A stretch of 7,138 nt of DNA from Clostridiales bacterium (GTDB taxonomy: Bacteria; Bacillota; Clostridia; Tissierellales; Dethiosulfatibacteraceae). Of this stretch, positions 6,010 to 7,138 are shown piece after piece. Position numbers and translations under genes: made by a program. How positions within the stretch are numbered: position 1 is the first letter of the stretch; each line of letters starts with the position of its first letter. The DNA lies in NCBI GenBank assembly GCA_003446975.1, contig DMAP01000235.1, positions 1-7,138 on the forward strand, read 5' to 3'. The notes beneath the pieces are model-generated. The model worked only from the letters and a program-made list of their open reading frames with translations, was not told the DNA's origin and did no database searches.

Positions 6010-7138
6010 ATGTACGGTTCGTTGAGAATGTTATTGTTTTGCAGGTACATGTTTTTTATTGTTCCGGCAATAATTGGGTTAATGATAAATCCTGTGTATC
6101 AGTACCCAATGATGATTATGCTTTGGCTGGTGATGCTAATCAATTCTCAAGTAAGAATCACCTTGCTTAAAAGTCATGCCTTTATCGTATCACTCTTTCT
6201 TGAGATTGCATTGGCTACCTATCTCAGTATTTCATTCCCAGGTTACTTTTTTGTGATACTATTTGCCACATTATCAGATGCGATTTTGGGTCTGAGTGAT
6301 GAAAGAAGCCTGCTATTTCTAATCATCGGTGCCTCCTTGCTTTTTGTTACATTCAATCATCTTGACGAAGCGTTATTTTACTTAATCATATTTTTTTTCA
6401 TATGTACTTTTTTGTTCTTGATGCAAATAAAAACAGAACTGGATAATCGAACAGATGCCGAGATTTTATACGATAGGATAAGGAAGGCCAATTATGAGCT
6501 GGAGGGTGCGCGAGAAAGACTGATGGACTATTCTAAACAGGTAGAGAAGGTTTCTCAACTGGAAGAAAGAAATAGAATTTCAAGGGAGCTACACGATTCT
6601 ATTGGTCATGATTTGACAGGTGTATTCATGCAATTGGATGCAGCAATCAATTTAATAAAGAATGATAAGGAAAAAGGGTATGAATTGCTCGAATCAGCAC
6701 GTCTAAATGTGAGCAACAGCATTGAAAATGTAAGACAGACAGTAAGAGCAATAGCTCCCGTTACAACAACCAATGCGCTTAAGTTATTGTCTGAGTTAAT
6801 CGAAAAATTTAGTGAGGAAGCAGGAACTACCGTGCATTGGTCGACATCGGGCACTCCATACAAGCTATACCCCAGCATAGAGACCACCTTGTACAAGAAC
6901 ACAAGAGAGGCCTTAACCAATTCTGCAAGGCATGGTCACGCTAAGAATATCCATATAGACTTGGAGTATCATCCTGAACAAATCAAATATACCATAGAAG
7001 ATGATGGGTCTGGGGCTCATTCGATAAAAAAAGGGTTTGGCTTGAATGGTATGATAGAAAGGGTTGAACTGGTTGGGGGCAGTATTGATTTTTCAGCTGA
7101 GAATGGTTTTAAAATATTAATGGTTATACCACGAAAGG
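6010..7138 (+). CDS. Sensor histidine kinase, HisKA_3/NarL-LiaS type, 3' end cut by window edge
   Basis: There are 376 residues in the window and no stop before the right edge. The start ATG has AAGGAG (5997-6002) 7 bases upstream. The N-terminal third is about six hydrophobic helices (roughly 8-25, 34-46, 57-73, 79-94, 101-114, 121-138) with only short loops and no large outside domain. A coiled-coil-like linker (about 140-188) leads to the HisKA_3 phosphoacceptor box ERNRISRELHDSIGHDL, with His195. The HATPase_c domain shows the N box (TREALTNSARHG, Asn304), G1 (DDGSG, 331-335) and a glycine-rich GFGLNGMIERV (342-351). The final visible residues (GFKILMVIPRK) look like the last strand of that domain, so only a few residues are probably missing. 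These kinases pair with NarL/LuxR-type response regulators, whose gene would be expected next. The signal is unknown; the lack of an outside domain suggests membrane-linked sensing. It is divergent from lemA. Confidence 0.93.
   Translation, partial: MYGSLRMLLFCRYMFFIVPAIIGLMINPVYQYPMMIMLWLVMLINSQVRITLLKSHAFIVSLFLEIALATYLSISFPGYFFVILFATLSDAILGLSDERSLLFLIIGASLLFVTFNHLDEALFYLIIFFFICTFLFLMQIKTELDNRTDAEILYDRIRKANYELEGARERLMDYSKQVEKVSQLEERNRISRELHDSIGHDLTGVFMQLDAAINLIKNDKEKGYELLESARLNVSNSIENVRQTVRAIAPVTTTNALKLLSELIEKFSEEAGTTVHWSTSGTPYKLYPSIETTLYKNTREALTNSARHGHAKNIHIDLEYHPEQIKYTIEDDGSGAHSIKKGFGLNGMIERVELVGGSIDFSAENGFKILMVIPRK

Noticed and set aside
5940..6170. Plus-strand open frame overlapping the kinase start
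   Set aside because: It begins inside the promoter -35 box and runs out of frame with the kinase, which has a proper ribosome binding site and full family motifs.
6606..6920. Minus-strand open frame inside the kinase
   Set aside because: It is antisense to the HisKA_3 and HATPase_c coding region and has no recognisable features.

Overview
The window is AT-rich apart from one Gly-coding GC-rich patch. It uses the standard code with TGA stops, strong Shine-Dalgarno sites and sigma-A-like promoters. Its families (CPBP proteases, LemA/DUF2207, a HisKA_3 sensor kinase) fit a low-GC Bacillota, perhaps a clostridial or related lineage. That placement is an inference from style and family content, and no taxonomic marker is present. 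I see no tRNA, rRNA, CRISPR array, insertion sequence or phage gene. No gene-free stretch exceeds about 170 bp.

Left part (1-3410, plus strand). The window opens inside a CPBP-family intramembrane protease gene, cut at the EExxxR motif. After 68 bp comes a 61-residue membrane protein with two glycine-zipper helices. Four bases after its stop begins a 577-residue membrane-anchored MutS-family ATPase, which keeps the ATPase domain but lacks the mismatch-recognition domains. A clear rho-independent terminator closes this unit. A second, complete CPBP protease follows with its own strong ribosome binding site. The two CPBP genes are paralogues flanking the zipper/MutS pair.

Right part (3411-7138). 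A DUF2207 membrane protein with a pure glycine tail and a LemA protein lie on the minus strand, 12 bp apart, in one operon with lemA first. Divergent from lemA, a 3'-truncated HisKA_3-type sensor kinase runs off the right edge on the plus strand. The intergenic space (5849-6009) holds a good promoter in each direction. It also carries two AACGTT palindromes exactly 40 bp apart, one inside the lemA promoter spacer and one abutting the kinase -35 box, and a perfect 7-bp dyad just after the kinase -10. This layout suggests a cell-envelope two-component system that may co-regulate itself and the lemA-DUF2207 operon. The response regulator would be expected just beyond the window.

Almost every protein here is membrane-embedded or membrane-anchored, so the region reads as an envelope-function neighbourhood. 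The best candidates for something poorly described are the glycine-zipper/MutS-like membrane ATPase pair and the twin-palindrome divergent control region.
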